From: Megachile rotundata
Lineage: Eukaryota; Arthropoda; Insecta; Hymenoptera; Megachilidae
Direction: 5' to 3'
Assembly (NCBI RefSeq): GCF_050947335.1
Contig: NW_027473594.1
Location: 151,161 to 215,160, forward strand
Length of the DNA: 64,000 nt
Shown: positions 53,655 through 64,000 of the stretch, piece after piece
How positions within the stretch are numbered: position 1 is the stretch's first letter
Layout: each line of letters begins with the position of its first letter
Translations under genes and position numbers: made by a program
The notes under the pieces: model-generated
The model's database searches: none
Seen by the model: only the letters and a program-made list of their open reading frames with translations
Told to the model about the DNA's origin: nothing

Positions 53655-55860
53655 TAATTGTCGTTCTATCGATCATATAAGCATAATGTCGCTAATAATA
53701 TGAGTTAGGTTGATAATAATAGGAGTAATACGTATAGTAATTGTCGTTCTATAGATCATATAAGCATAATATGGCTAATAATATGAGTTAGATTGATAAT
53801 ATTAAGAGTAATAAGTATAGTAATTGTCGTTCTATCGGTTATATAACCAAAATATGGCTAATAATATGAGTTAGATTGATAACAGTGAGTGTAATAAGTA
53901 TAGTAATTTTCGTTCTATCTATCATATAAGCATAATATGGCTAATAATATGAGTTAGATTGATAATAATAAGAGTAATAAGTATAGTAATTGTCGTTCTA
54001 TCGATCATATAAGCATAATATGGCCAATAATATGAGTTAGATTGATAATAATAAGAGTAATAATTATAGTAATTGTCGTTCTATCGATCATATCTGCATA
54101 ATATGGTTAATAATATGAGTTGGATTGATAAGAGTGAGTGCAATAAGTATAGTAATTTTCGTTCTATCGATCATATAAGCATAATATGGCTAATAATATG
54201 AGTTAGATTGATAATATCAAGAGTAATAAGTATAGTAATTGTCGTTCTATCGATCATATAAGCAAAATATGGCTAATAATATGAGTTAGATTGAAAATAA
54301 TAAGAGTAATGAGTATAGTAATTGTCGTCCTATCGATCATATAGGCATAATATGGATAATAATATGAGTTAGATTGATAATAATAAGAGTAGTAAGTATA
54401 GCAATTGTCGTTCTATCGATCATATAAGCATAATATGGCTAATAATATGAGTTAGATTGATAATAATAAGAGTAATAAGTATAGTAATTGTCATTCTATC
54501 GGTCATATAACCATAATATGGCTAATAATATGAGTTAGATTTATAATAATAAGAGTAATAAGTATAGTAGTTTTCGTTCTATCGATCATATAAGCATAAT
54601 ATCGCTAATAATGAGTTAGATTGATAACAATAAGAGTAATGAGTATAGAAATTGTCATCCTATCGATCATATAGGCATAATATGGCTAATAATATGAGTT
54701 AGATTGATAATAATAGGAGTAATAAGTATAGTAATTGTCGTTCTATCGGTCATATAACCATAATATGGCTAATAATATGAGTTAGATTGATAATAGTGAG
54801 TGTAATAAGTATAGTAATTGTCGTCCTATCGATCATATAAGCATAATATGGATAATAATATGAGTTAGATTGATAATAATAAGAGTAGTAAGTATAGCAA
54901 TTGTCGTTCTATCGATCATATAAGCATAATATGGCTAATAATATGAGTTAGATTGATAATAATAAGAGTAATAAGTATAGTAATTGTCATTCTATCGGTC
55001 ATATAACCATAATATGGCTAATAATATGAGTTAGATTTATAATAATAAGAGTAATAAGTATAGTAATTTTCGTTCTATCGATCATATAAGCATAATATGG
55101 ATAATAATATGAGTTAGATTGATAATAACAAGAATAATAAGTATATTAATTGTCGTCCTATCGATCATATAGGCATAAAATGGCTAATAATATGTGTTAG
55201 ATTGATAATAATAAGAGTAATAAGTATAGTAGTTGTTCCATCGACGATATGAGCATAATATGGTAAATACTATGAGTTAGATTGATAATAATAAGAATAA
55301 TAAGTATAGTAATTGTCATTCTATCGATCATATAAGCATAATATGGCTAATAATATGAGTTAGATTGATAATAATAAGAGTAATAAGTATAGTAATTGTC
55401 GTCCTATCGATCATATAAGCATAATATGGCTAATAATATGAGTTAGATTGATAATAATAAGAGTAATGAGTATAGTAATTGTCGTCCTATCGATCATATA
55501 GGCATAATATGGCTAATAATATGAGTTAGATTGATAATAATAAGAGTAATAAGTATAGTAATTGTCGTTCTATCGATCATATAAGCATAATATGGCTAAT
55601 AATATGAGTTAGATTGATAATAATAAGAGTAATAAGTATAGCAATTGTCGTTCTATTGGTCATATAACCATAATATGGCTAATAATATGAGTTAGATTGA
55701 TAATTATAAGAGTAATGGGTATTGTAATTGTCGTTCTATCGATCATATAAGCATAATATGGCTAATAATATGAGTTAGACTGATAATAGTGGGTGTAATA
55801 AGTATAGTAATTGTCGTTCTATCGGTCATATAAGCACAATATGGCTAATAATATGAGTTA
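53655..55860 (+). repeat. Copy of 47108-49313 (79-monomer offset)
   Basis: At about 53655 the sequence jumps from the GGTTAATTAACC monomers straight into the AATGTCGCTAATAAT monomer. It then follows 47108 onward at an offset of 6547 bp, 79 monomers after length corrections. It carries the 81-bp monomer, the 80-bp marker (55238) and GATAATTATAAG. The junction is in monomer register, consistent with a crossover between misaligned 88-monomer blocks that dropped the first nine or so monomers. Confidence 0.85.
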
Positions 55861-56340
55861 GATTGAAAATAATAAGAGTAATGAGAAGAGTAATTGTCGT
55901 CCTATCGATCATATAGGCATAATATGGATAATAATATGAGTTAGATGGATAATAATAAGAGTAGTAAGTATAGCAATTGTCGTTCTATCGATCATATAAG
56001 CATAATATGGCTAATAATATGAGTTAGATTGATAATAATAAGAGTAATAAGTATAGTAATTGTCATTCTATCGGTCATATAACCATAATATGGCTAATAA
56101 TATGAGTTAGATTTATAATAATAAGAGTAATAAGTATAGTAGTTGTTCCATCGACGATATGAGCATAATATGGTAAATACTATGAGTTAGATTGATAATA
56201 ATAAGAGTAGTGAGTATAATAATTATCGTTCTATCGATCATATCTGCATAATATGGTTAATAATATGAGTTGGATTGATGAGAGTGAGTGCAATAAGTAT
56301 AGTAATTTTCGTTCTATCGATCATATAAGCATAATATGGC
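55860..56340 (+). repeat. Short segment copied from 52.2-52.7 kb
   Basis: At about 55860 the array switches from the ATATTGATAATAATGAG monomer expected from 49.3 kb to GAAAATAATAAG with GAGAAGAGTAATTG. It then follows 52217 onward at an offset of 3644 bp, or 44 monomers. AGTTAGATGG at 52295 and 55939, and the 80-bp marker at 52504 and 56148, confirm the register. At about 56340 it switches again to the GTACTATCG cassette. Confidence 0.84.
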
Positions 56341-59300
56341 TAATAATATGAGTTAGATTGATAATAGTAAGAGTAATGAGTATAGTAATTGTCGTACTAT
56401 CGATCATATAAACATAATATATCTAATAATATGAGTTAGAATGATAATAATAAGAGTAATTATTATAGTAATTGTCGTTCTATCGATTATATCTGCATAA
56501 TATGGTTAATAATATGAGTTAGATTGATAATAATAAGAGTAGTGAGTATAGTAATTATCGTTCTATCGATCATATCTGCATAATATGGTTCATAATATGA
56601 GTTGGATTGATAACAGTGTGTGCAATAAGTATAGTAATTGTCGTTCTATCGGTTATATAAACAAAATATGGCTAATAATATGAGTTAGATTGATAACAGT
56701 GAGTGTAATAAGTATAGTAATTTTCGTTCTATCGATCATATAAGCATAATATGGCTATTAATATGAGTTAGATTGATAATATTAAGAGTAATAAGTATAG
56801 TAGTTGTCGTTCTATCGGTTATATAACCAAAATATGGCTAATAATATGAGTTAGATTGATAACAGTGAGTGTAATAAGTATAGTAATTTTCGTTCTATCT
56901 ATCATATAAGCATAATATGGCTAATAATATGAGTTAGATTGATAATAATAAGAGTAATAAGTATAGTAATTGTCGTTCTATCGATCATATAAGCATAATA
57001 TGGCCAATAATATGAGTTAGATTGATAATAATAAGAGTAATAATTATAGTAATTGTCGTTCTATCGATCATATCTGCATAATATGGTTAATAATATGAGT
57101 TAGATTGATAATAATAAGAGTAATGAGTATAGTAATTGTCGTTCTATCGGTTATATAACCGAAATATGGCTAATAATATGAGTTACATTGATAACAGTGA
57201 GTGTAATAAGTATAATAATTTTCGTTCTATCTATCATATAAGCATAATATGGCTAATAATATGAGTTAGATTGATAATAATAAGAGTAATAAGTATAGTA
57301 ATTGTCGTTCTATCGATCATATAAGCATAATATGGCCAATAATATGAGTTAGATTGAAAATAATAAGAGTAATAATTATAGTAATTGTCGTTCTATCGAT
57401 CATATCTGCATAATATGGTTAATAATATGAGTAGGATTGATAAGAGTGAGTGCAATAAGTATAGTAATTTTCGTTCTATCGATCATATAAGCATAATATG
57501 GCTAATAATATGAGTTAGATTGATAATATCGAGAGTAATAAGTATAGTAATTGTCGTTCTATCGATCATATAAGCAAAATATGGCTAATAATATGAGTTA
57601 GATTGAAAATAATAAGAGTAATGAGAAGAGTAATTGTCGTCCTATCGATCATATAGGCATAATATGGATAATAATATGAGTTAGATGGATAATAATAAGA
57701 GTAGTAAGTATAGCAATTGTCGTTCTATCGATCATATAAGCATAATATGGCTAATAATATGAGTTAGATTGATAATAATAAGAGTAATAAGTATAGTAAT
57801 TGTCATTCTATCGGTCATATAACCATAATATGGCTAATAATATGAGTTAGATTTATAATAATAAGAGTAATAAGTATAGTAGTTGTTCCATCGACGATAT
57901 GAGCATAATATGGTAAATACTATGAGTTAGATTGATAATAATAAGAGTAGTGAGTATAATAATTATCGTTCTATCGATCATATCTGCATAATATGGTTAA
58001 TAATATGAGTTGGATTGATGAGAGTGAGTGCAATAAGTATAGTAATTTTCGTTCTATCGATCATATAAGCATAATATGGCTAATAATATGAGTTAGATTG
58101 ATAATAATAAGAGTAATGAGTATTGCAATTGTCGTTCTATCGATCATATCTGCATAATATGGTTAATAATATGAGTTAGATTGATAATAATAAGAGTAAT
58201 AAGTATAGTAATTGTCGTTCTATCGATCATATAAGCATAATATGACTAATAATATGAGTTAGATTGATAACAGTGAGTGTAGTAAGTATAGTAATTGTCG
58301 TTCTATCGGTTATATAACCAAAATATGGCTAATAATATGAGTTAGATTGATAACAGTGAGTGTAATAAGTATAGTAATTTTCGTTCTATCGATCATATAA
58401 GCATAATATGGCTAATAATATGAGTTAGATTGATAACAGTGAGTGTAATAAGTATAGTAATTTTCGTTCTATCGATCATATAAGCGTAATATGGCTAATA
58501 ATATGAGTTAGATTGATAATATTAAGAGTAATAAGTATAGTAATTGTCGTTCTATCGGTTATATAACCAAAATATGGCTAATAATATGAGTTAGATTGAT
58601 AACAGTGAGTGTAATAAGTATTGTAATTTTCGTTCTATCTATCATATAAGCATAATATGGCTAATAATATGAGTTAGATTGATAATAATAAGAGTAATAA
58701 GTATAGTAATTGTCGTTCTATCGATCATATAAGCATAATATGGCCAATAATATGAGTTAGATTGATAATAATAAGAGTAATAATTATAGTAATTGTCGTT
58801 CTATCGATCATATCTGCATAATATGGTTAATAATATGAGTTAGATTGATAATAATAAGAGTAATGAGTATAGTAATTGTCGTTCTATTGGTCATATCTGC
58901 ATAATATGTTTCATAATATGAGTTGGATTGATAACTGTGAGTGCAATAAGTATAGTAATTGTCGTTCTATCGGTTAATTAACCAAAATATGGCTAATAAT
59001 ATGAGTTAGATTGATAACAGTGAGTGTAATAAGTATTGTAATTGTCGTTCTATCGATCATATAAGCATAATGTCGCTAATAATATGAGTTAGGTTGATAA
59101 TAATAGGAGTAATACGTATAGTAATTGTCGTTCTATAGATCATATAAGCATAATATGGCTAATAATATGAGTTAGATTGATAATATTAAGAGTAATAAGT
59201 ATAGTAATTGTCGTTCTATCGGTTATATAACCAAAATATGGCTAATAATATGAGTTAGATTGATAACAGTGAGTGTAATAAGTATAGTAATTTTCGTTCT

Positions 59301-61250
59301 ATCTATCATATAAGCATAATATGGCTAATAATATGAGTTAGATTGATAATAATAAGAGTAATAAGTATAGTAATTGTCGTTCTATCGATCATATAAGCAT
59401 AATATGGCCAATAATATGAGTTAGATTGATAATAATAAGAGTAATAATTATAGTAATTGTCGTTCTATCGATCATATCTGCATAATATGGTTAATAATAT
59501 GAGTTGGATTGATAAGAGTGAGTGCAATAAGTATAGTAATTTTCGTTCTATCGATCATATAAGCATAATATGGCTAATAATATGAGTTAGATTGATAATA
59601 TCAAGAGTAATAAGTATAGTAATTGTCGTTCTATCGATCATATAAGCAAAATATGGCTAATAATATGAGTTAGATTGAAAATAATAAGAGTAATGAGTAT
59701 AGTAATTGTCGTCCTATCGATCATATAGGCATAATATGGATAATAATATGAGTTAGATTGATAATAATAAGAGTAGTAAGTATAGCAATTGTCGTTCTAT
59801 CGATCATATAAGCATAATATGGCTAATAATATGAGTTAGATTGATAATAATAAGAGTAATAAGTATAGTAATTGTCATTCTATCGGTCATATAACCATAA
59901 TATGGCTAATAATATGAGTTAGATTTATAATAATAAGAGTAATAAGTATAGTAGTTTTCGTTCTATCGATCATATAAGCATAATATCGCTAATAATGAGT
60001 TAGATTGATAACAATAAGAGTAATGAGTATAGAAATTGTCATCCTATCGATCATATAGGCATAATATGGCTAATAATATGAGTTAGATTGATAATAATAG
60101 GAGTAATAAGTATAGTAATTGTCGTTCTATCGGTCATATAACCATAATATGGCTAATAATATGAGTTTAGATTGATAATAGTGAGTGTAATAAGTATAGT
60201 AATTGTCGTCCCTATCGATCATATAAGCATAATATGGATAATAATATGAGTTAGATTGATAATAATAAGAGTAGTAAGTATAGCAATTGTCGTTCTATCG
60301 ATCATATAAGCATAATATGGCTAATAATATGAGTTAGATTGATAATAATAAGAGTAATAAGTATAGTAATTGTCATTCTATCGGTCATATAACCATAATA
60401 TGGCTAATAATATGAGTTAGATTTATAATAATAAGAGTAATAAGTATAGTAATTTTCGTTCTATCGATCATATAAGCATAATATGGATAATAATATGAGT
60501 TAGATTGATAATAACAAGAATAATAAGTATATTAATTGTCGTCCTATCGATCATATAGGCATAAAATGGCTAATAATATGTGTTAGATTGATAATAATAA
60601 GAGTAATAAGTATAGTAGTTGTTCCATCGACGATATGAGCATAATATGGTAAATACTATGAGTTAGATTGATAATAATAAGAATAATAAGTATAGTAATT
60701 GTCATTCTATCGATCATATAAGCATAATATGGCTAATAATATGAGTTAGATTGATAATAATAAGAGTAATAAGTATAGTAATTGTCGTCCTATCGATCAT
60801 ATAAGCATAATATGGCTAATAATATGAGTTAGATTGATAATAATAAGAGTAATGAGTATAGTAATTGTCGTCCTATCGATCATATAGGCATAATATGGCT
60901 AATAATATGAGTTAGATTGATAATAATAAGAGTAATAAGTATAGTAATTGTCGTTCTATCGATCATATAAGCATAATATGGCTAATAATATGAGTTAGAT
61001 TGATAATAATAAGAGTAATAAGTATAGCAATTGTCGTTCTATTGGTCATATAACCATAATATGGCTAATAATATGAGTTAGATTGATAATTATAAGAGTA
61101 ATGGGTATTGTAATTGTCGTTCTATCGATCATATAAGCATAATATGGCTAATAATATGAGTTAGACTGATAATAGTGGGGTGTAATAAGTATAGTAATTG
61201 TCGTTCTATCGGTCATATAAGCACAATATGGCTAATAATATGAGTTAGAT
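56341..61250 (+). repeat. 65-monomer-offset block (copy of 50957-55863)
   Basis: This runs parallel to 50957-55863 at an offset of 5384 bp, 65 monomers after length corrections. Checkpoints are 51763 with 57147, 52217 with 57601, 53682 with 59066, and the CTATTAATATG private variant. It copies the junctions at 53.65 and 55.86 kb as well, so those rearrangements came first. Three single-base insertions distinguish it (60166-60168, 60210-60212, 61177-61180), shifting later offsets to 5387. Confidence 0.87.
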
Positions 61251-64000
61251 TGAAAATAATAAGAGTAATGAGAAGAGTAATTGTCGTCCTATCGATCATA
61301 TAGGCATAATATGGATAATAATATGAGTTAGATGGATAATAATAAGAGTAGTAAGTATAGCAATTGTCGTTCTATCGATCATATAAGCATAATATGGCTA
61401 ATAATATGAGTTAGATTGATAATAATAAGAGTAATAAGTATAGTAATTGTCATTCTATCGGTCATATAACCATAATATGGCTAATAATATGAGTTAGATT
61501 TATAATAATAAGAGTAATAAGTATAGTAGTTGTTCCATCGACGATATGAGCATAATATGGTAAATACTATGAGTTAGATTGATAATAATAAGAGTAGTGA
61601 GTATAATAATTATCGTTCTATCGATCATATCTGCATAATATGGTTAATAATATGAGTTGGATTGATGAGAGTGAGTGCAATAAGTATAGTAATTTCGTTC
61701 TATCGATCATATAAGCATAATATGGCTAATAATATGAGTTAGATTGATAATAATAAGAGTAATGAGTATTGCAATTGTCGTTCTATCGATCATATCTGCA
61801 TAATATGGTTAATAATATGAGTTAGATTGATAATAATAAGAGTAATAAGTATAGTAATTGTCGTTCTATCGATCATATAAGCATAATATGACTAATAATA
61901 TGAGTTAGATTGATAACAGTGAGTGTAGTAAGTATAGTAATTGTCGTTCTATCGGTTATATAACCAAAATATGGCTAATAATATGAGTTAGATTGATAAC
62001 AGTGAGTGTAATAAGTATAGTAATTTTCGTTCTATCGATCATATAAGCATAATATGGCTAATAATATGAGTTAGATTGATAACAGTGAGTGTAATAAGTA
62101 TAGTAATTTTCGTTCTATCGATCATATAAGCGTAATATGGCTAATAATATGAGTTAGATTGATAATATTAAGAGTAATAAGTATAGTAATTGTCGTTCTA
62201 TCGGTTATATAACCAAAATATGGCTAATAATATGAGTTAGATTGATAACAGTGAGTGTAATAAGTATTGTAATTTTCGTTCTATCTATCATATAAGCATA
62301 ATATGGCTAATAATATGAGTTAGATTGATAATAATAAGAGTAATAAGTATAGTAATTGTCGTTCTATCGATCATATAAGCATAATATGGCCAATAATATG
62401 AGTTAGATTGATAATAATAAGAGTAATAATTATAGTAATTGTCGTTCTATCGATCATATCTGCATAATATGGTTAATAATATGAGTTAGATTGATAATAA
62501 TAAGAGTAATGAGTATAGTAATTGTCGTTCTATTGGTCATATCTGCATAATATGTTTCATAATATGAGTTGGATTGATAACTGTGAGTGCAATAAGTATA
62601 GTAATTGTCGTTCTATCGGTTAATTAACCAAAATATGGCTAATAATATGAGTTAGATTGATAACAGTGAGTGTAATAAGTATTGTAATTGTCGTTCTATC
62701 GATCATATAAGCATAATGTCGCTAATAATATGAGTTAGGTTGATAATAATAGGAGTAATACGTATAGTAATTGTCGTTCTATAGATCATATAAGCATAAT
62801 ATGGCTAATAATATGAGTTAGATTGATAATATTAAGAGTAATAAGTATAGTAATTGTCGTTCTATCGGTTATATAACCAAAATATGGCTAATAATATGAG
62901 TTAGATTGATAACAGTGAGTGTAATAAGTATAGTAATTTTCGTTCTATCTATCATATAAGCATAATATGGCTAATAATATGAGTTAGATTGATAATAATA
63001 AGAGTAATAAGTATAGTAATTGTCGTTCTATCGATCATATAAGCATAATATGGCCAATAATATGAGTTAGATTGATAATAATAAGAGTAATAATTATAGT
63101 AATTGTCGTTCTATCGATCATATCTGCATAATATGGTTAATAATATGAGTTGGATTGATAAGAGTGAGTGCAATAAGTATAGTAATTTTCGTTCTATCGA
63201 TCATATAAGCATAATATGGCTAATAATATGAGTTAGATTGATAATATCAAGAGTAATAAGTATAGTAATTGTCGTTCTATCGATCATATAAGCAAAATAT
63301 GGCTAATAATATGAGTTAGATTGAAAATAATAAGAGTAATGAGTATAGTAATTGTCGTCCTATCGATCATATAGGCATAATATGGATAATAATATGAGTT
63401 AGATTGATAATAATAAGAGTAGTAAGTATAGCAATTGTCGTTCTATCGATCATATAAGCATAATATGGCTAATAATATGAGTTAGATTGATAATAATAAG
63501 AGTAATAAGTATAGTAATTGTCATTCTATCGGTCATATAACCATTAATATGGCTAATAATATGAGTTAGATTTATAATAATAAGAGTAATAAGTATAGTA
63601 GTTTTCGTTCTATCGATCATATAAGCATAATATCGCTAATAATGAGTTAGATTGATAACAATAAGAGTAATGAGTATAGAAATTGTCATCCTATCGATCA
63701 TATAGGCATAATATGGCTAATAATATGAGTTAGATTGATAATAATAGGAGTAATAAGTATAGTAATTGTCGTTCTATCGGTCATATAACCATAATATGGC
63801 TAATAATATGAGTTAGATTGATAATAGTGAGTGTAATAAGTATAGTAATTGTCGTCCTTTCGATCATATAAGCATAATATGGATAATAATATGAGTTAGA
63901 TTGATAATAATAAGAGTAGTAAGTATAGCAATTGTCGTTCTATCGATCATATAAGCATAATATGGCTAATAATATGAGTTAGATTGATAATAATAAGAGT
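61250..64000 (+). repeat. 44-monomer-offset block, cut by the window end
   Basis: From about 61250 the sequence follows 57603 onward at an offset of 3647 bp (44 monomers plus three single-base gains), and after a one-base loss at 61693-61695 at 3646 bp. It includes the 80-bp marker at 61535, GGTTAATTAACC at 62618-62629, AATGTCGCTAATAAT and the 81-bp monomer near 63.6 kb. The array is still running at the last base of the window. Confidence 0.87.

Larger units (their letters stand above)
1..64000 (+). repeat. 83-bp AT-rich satellite array filling the window
   Basis: The sequence is a continuous head-to-tail array of a monomer usually 83 bp long, about 771 copies by counting whole monomers between landmark variants. 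Monomers share a GAGTTAGATTGATAA segment, an AT-rich stretch dominated by TAA/ATA triplets, a GTCGTTCTATCGATC box, and a CATAATATGGCTAATAAT segment. The canonical copy has 34 A, 29 T, 14 G and 6 C (24% GC). No inverted monomers, transposon insertions or unique DNA were seen when reading through. Neighbouring monomers differ at several sites, while distant blocks can match almost perfectly over kilobases; this is the signature of higher-order repeats spread by unequal exchange or conversion. From general knowledge, such arrays sit in centromeric or pericentromeric heterochromatin of eukaryotes; that location is inferred here. I could not assign the satellite to a named family. Confidence 0.97.
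1..64000. other. No protein-coding or RNA gene detected
   Basis: The canonical + strand monomer has stops in all frames (TAG in GTTAGATT, TGA in ATTGATAA, several TAA). On the minus strand the monomer gives TGA from ATCATAT, TAG from GCTAAT and TAA from GTTAGAT, which lie in three different phases. Each reading frame on either strand should therefore meet a stop about once per monomer, and I see no open frame longer than a few tens of codons. No tRNA, rRNA or other structured RNA pattern was found. Transcription of the satellite into long non-coding RNA is possible, but nothing in the sequence, such as a distinct promoter, supports it. Confidence 0.9.

Noticed and set aside
1..64000. Possible CRISPR array because of regular repeats
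   Set aside because: There are no unique spacers between repeats; the whole 83-bp period is repeated, and the array is far longer than any CRISPR locus with no cas genes.
1..64000. Open reading frames crossing several monomers
   Set aside because: Stops occur in every frame of both strands about once per monomer, and 83 is not a multiple of 3, so no repeat protein can be encoded.
1..64000. CENP-B box in the TTCG-TTCTATCGG region
   Set aside because: From memory of the consensus core (TTCG, four bases, A, two bases, CGGG), the monomer is one base short between A and CGG and lacks the final G run. TTTTCG and CGGT also mostly occur in different monomers.
1..64000. Telomeric or subtelomeric short repeat
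   Set aside because: No TTAGGG, TTAGG, TTTAGGG or similar tract is present; the period is 83 bp.
1..64000. Mitochondrial A+T-rich control region or plasmid iterons
   Set aside because: The array is much longer than such regions and has no tRNA, rRNA or replication gene at either side; HOR structure fits nuclear satellite DNA.

Overview
The whole window is one tandem satellite array: about 771 head-to-tail copies of an AT-rich monomer whose usual length is 83 bp. I found no coding gene, RNA gene, transposon, unique sequence or orientation switch in the 64 kb. All monomers lie on the same strand, and both array edges are outside the window. The canonical monomer (for example 8102-8184) is about 24% GC. 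On the + strand G outnumbers C by 14 to 6.

An uninterrupted 64 kb satellite with higher-order repeat (HOR) structure points to a eukaryotic nuclear genome, most likely centromeric or pericentromeric heterochromatin in a long-read assembly. I do not recognise the satellite family and cannot name the organism. An AT-rich insect, other invertebrate, plant or protist would all fit.

Length changes are rare and fall into a few classes. 80-bp monomers lack 3 bp in the box that reads TTCCATCGACG. 81-bp monomers lack 2 bp before GAGTTAG. 82-bp monomers carry ATAAGC in place of ATATGGC. Two 104-bp monomers carry a 21-bp internal duplication. With these classes and six single-base indels, every landmark spacing I measured is a whole number of monomers.

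Layout. 0-1.4 kb: a 517-bp duplication containing the 104-bp monomers. 1.5-5.3 kb: a 31-monomer-offset duplication with a 6-monomer one inside it. 5.3-14.2 kb: a family of 12-monomer HORs with 9- and 16-monomer derivatives. 7.3-17.6 kb: a block of about 3.95 kb present twice at a 77-monomer offset. 17.6-22.9 kb: mosaic monomers, part of which recurs at 36.5-37.8 kb. 22.9-32.3 kb: a domain with its own marker monomer and exact 83-bp spacing. 32.3-39.2 kb: mosaic of families seen elsewhere. 39.2-64 kb: nested, near-identical duplications at 88-, 79-, 65- and 44-monomer offsets, apparently the most recently amplified part.

The interest lies in the repeat architecture: in-register duplication, domain-specific variants, a CpG-containing box with palindromic variants, and a dimer length of 166 bp. 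I found no enzymatic or defence system.
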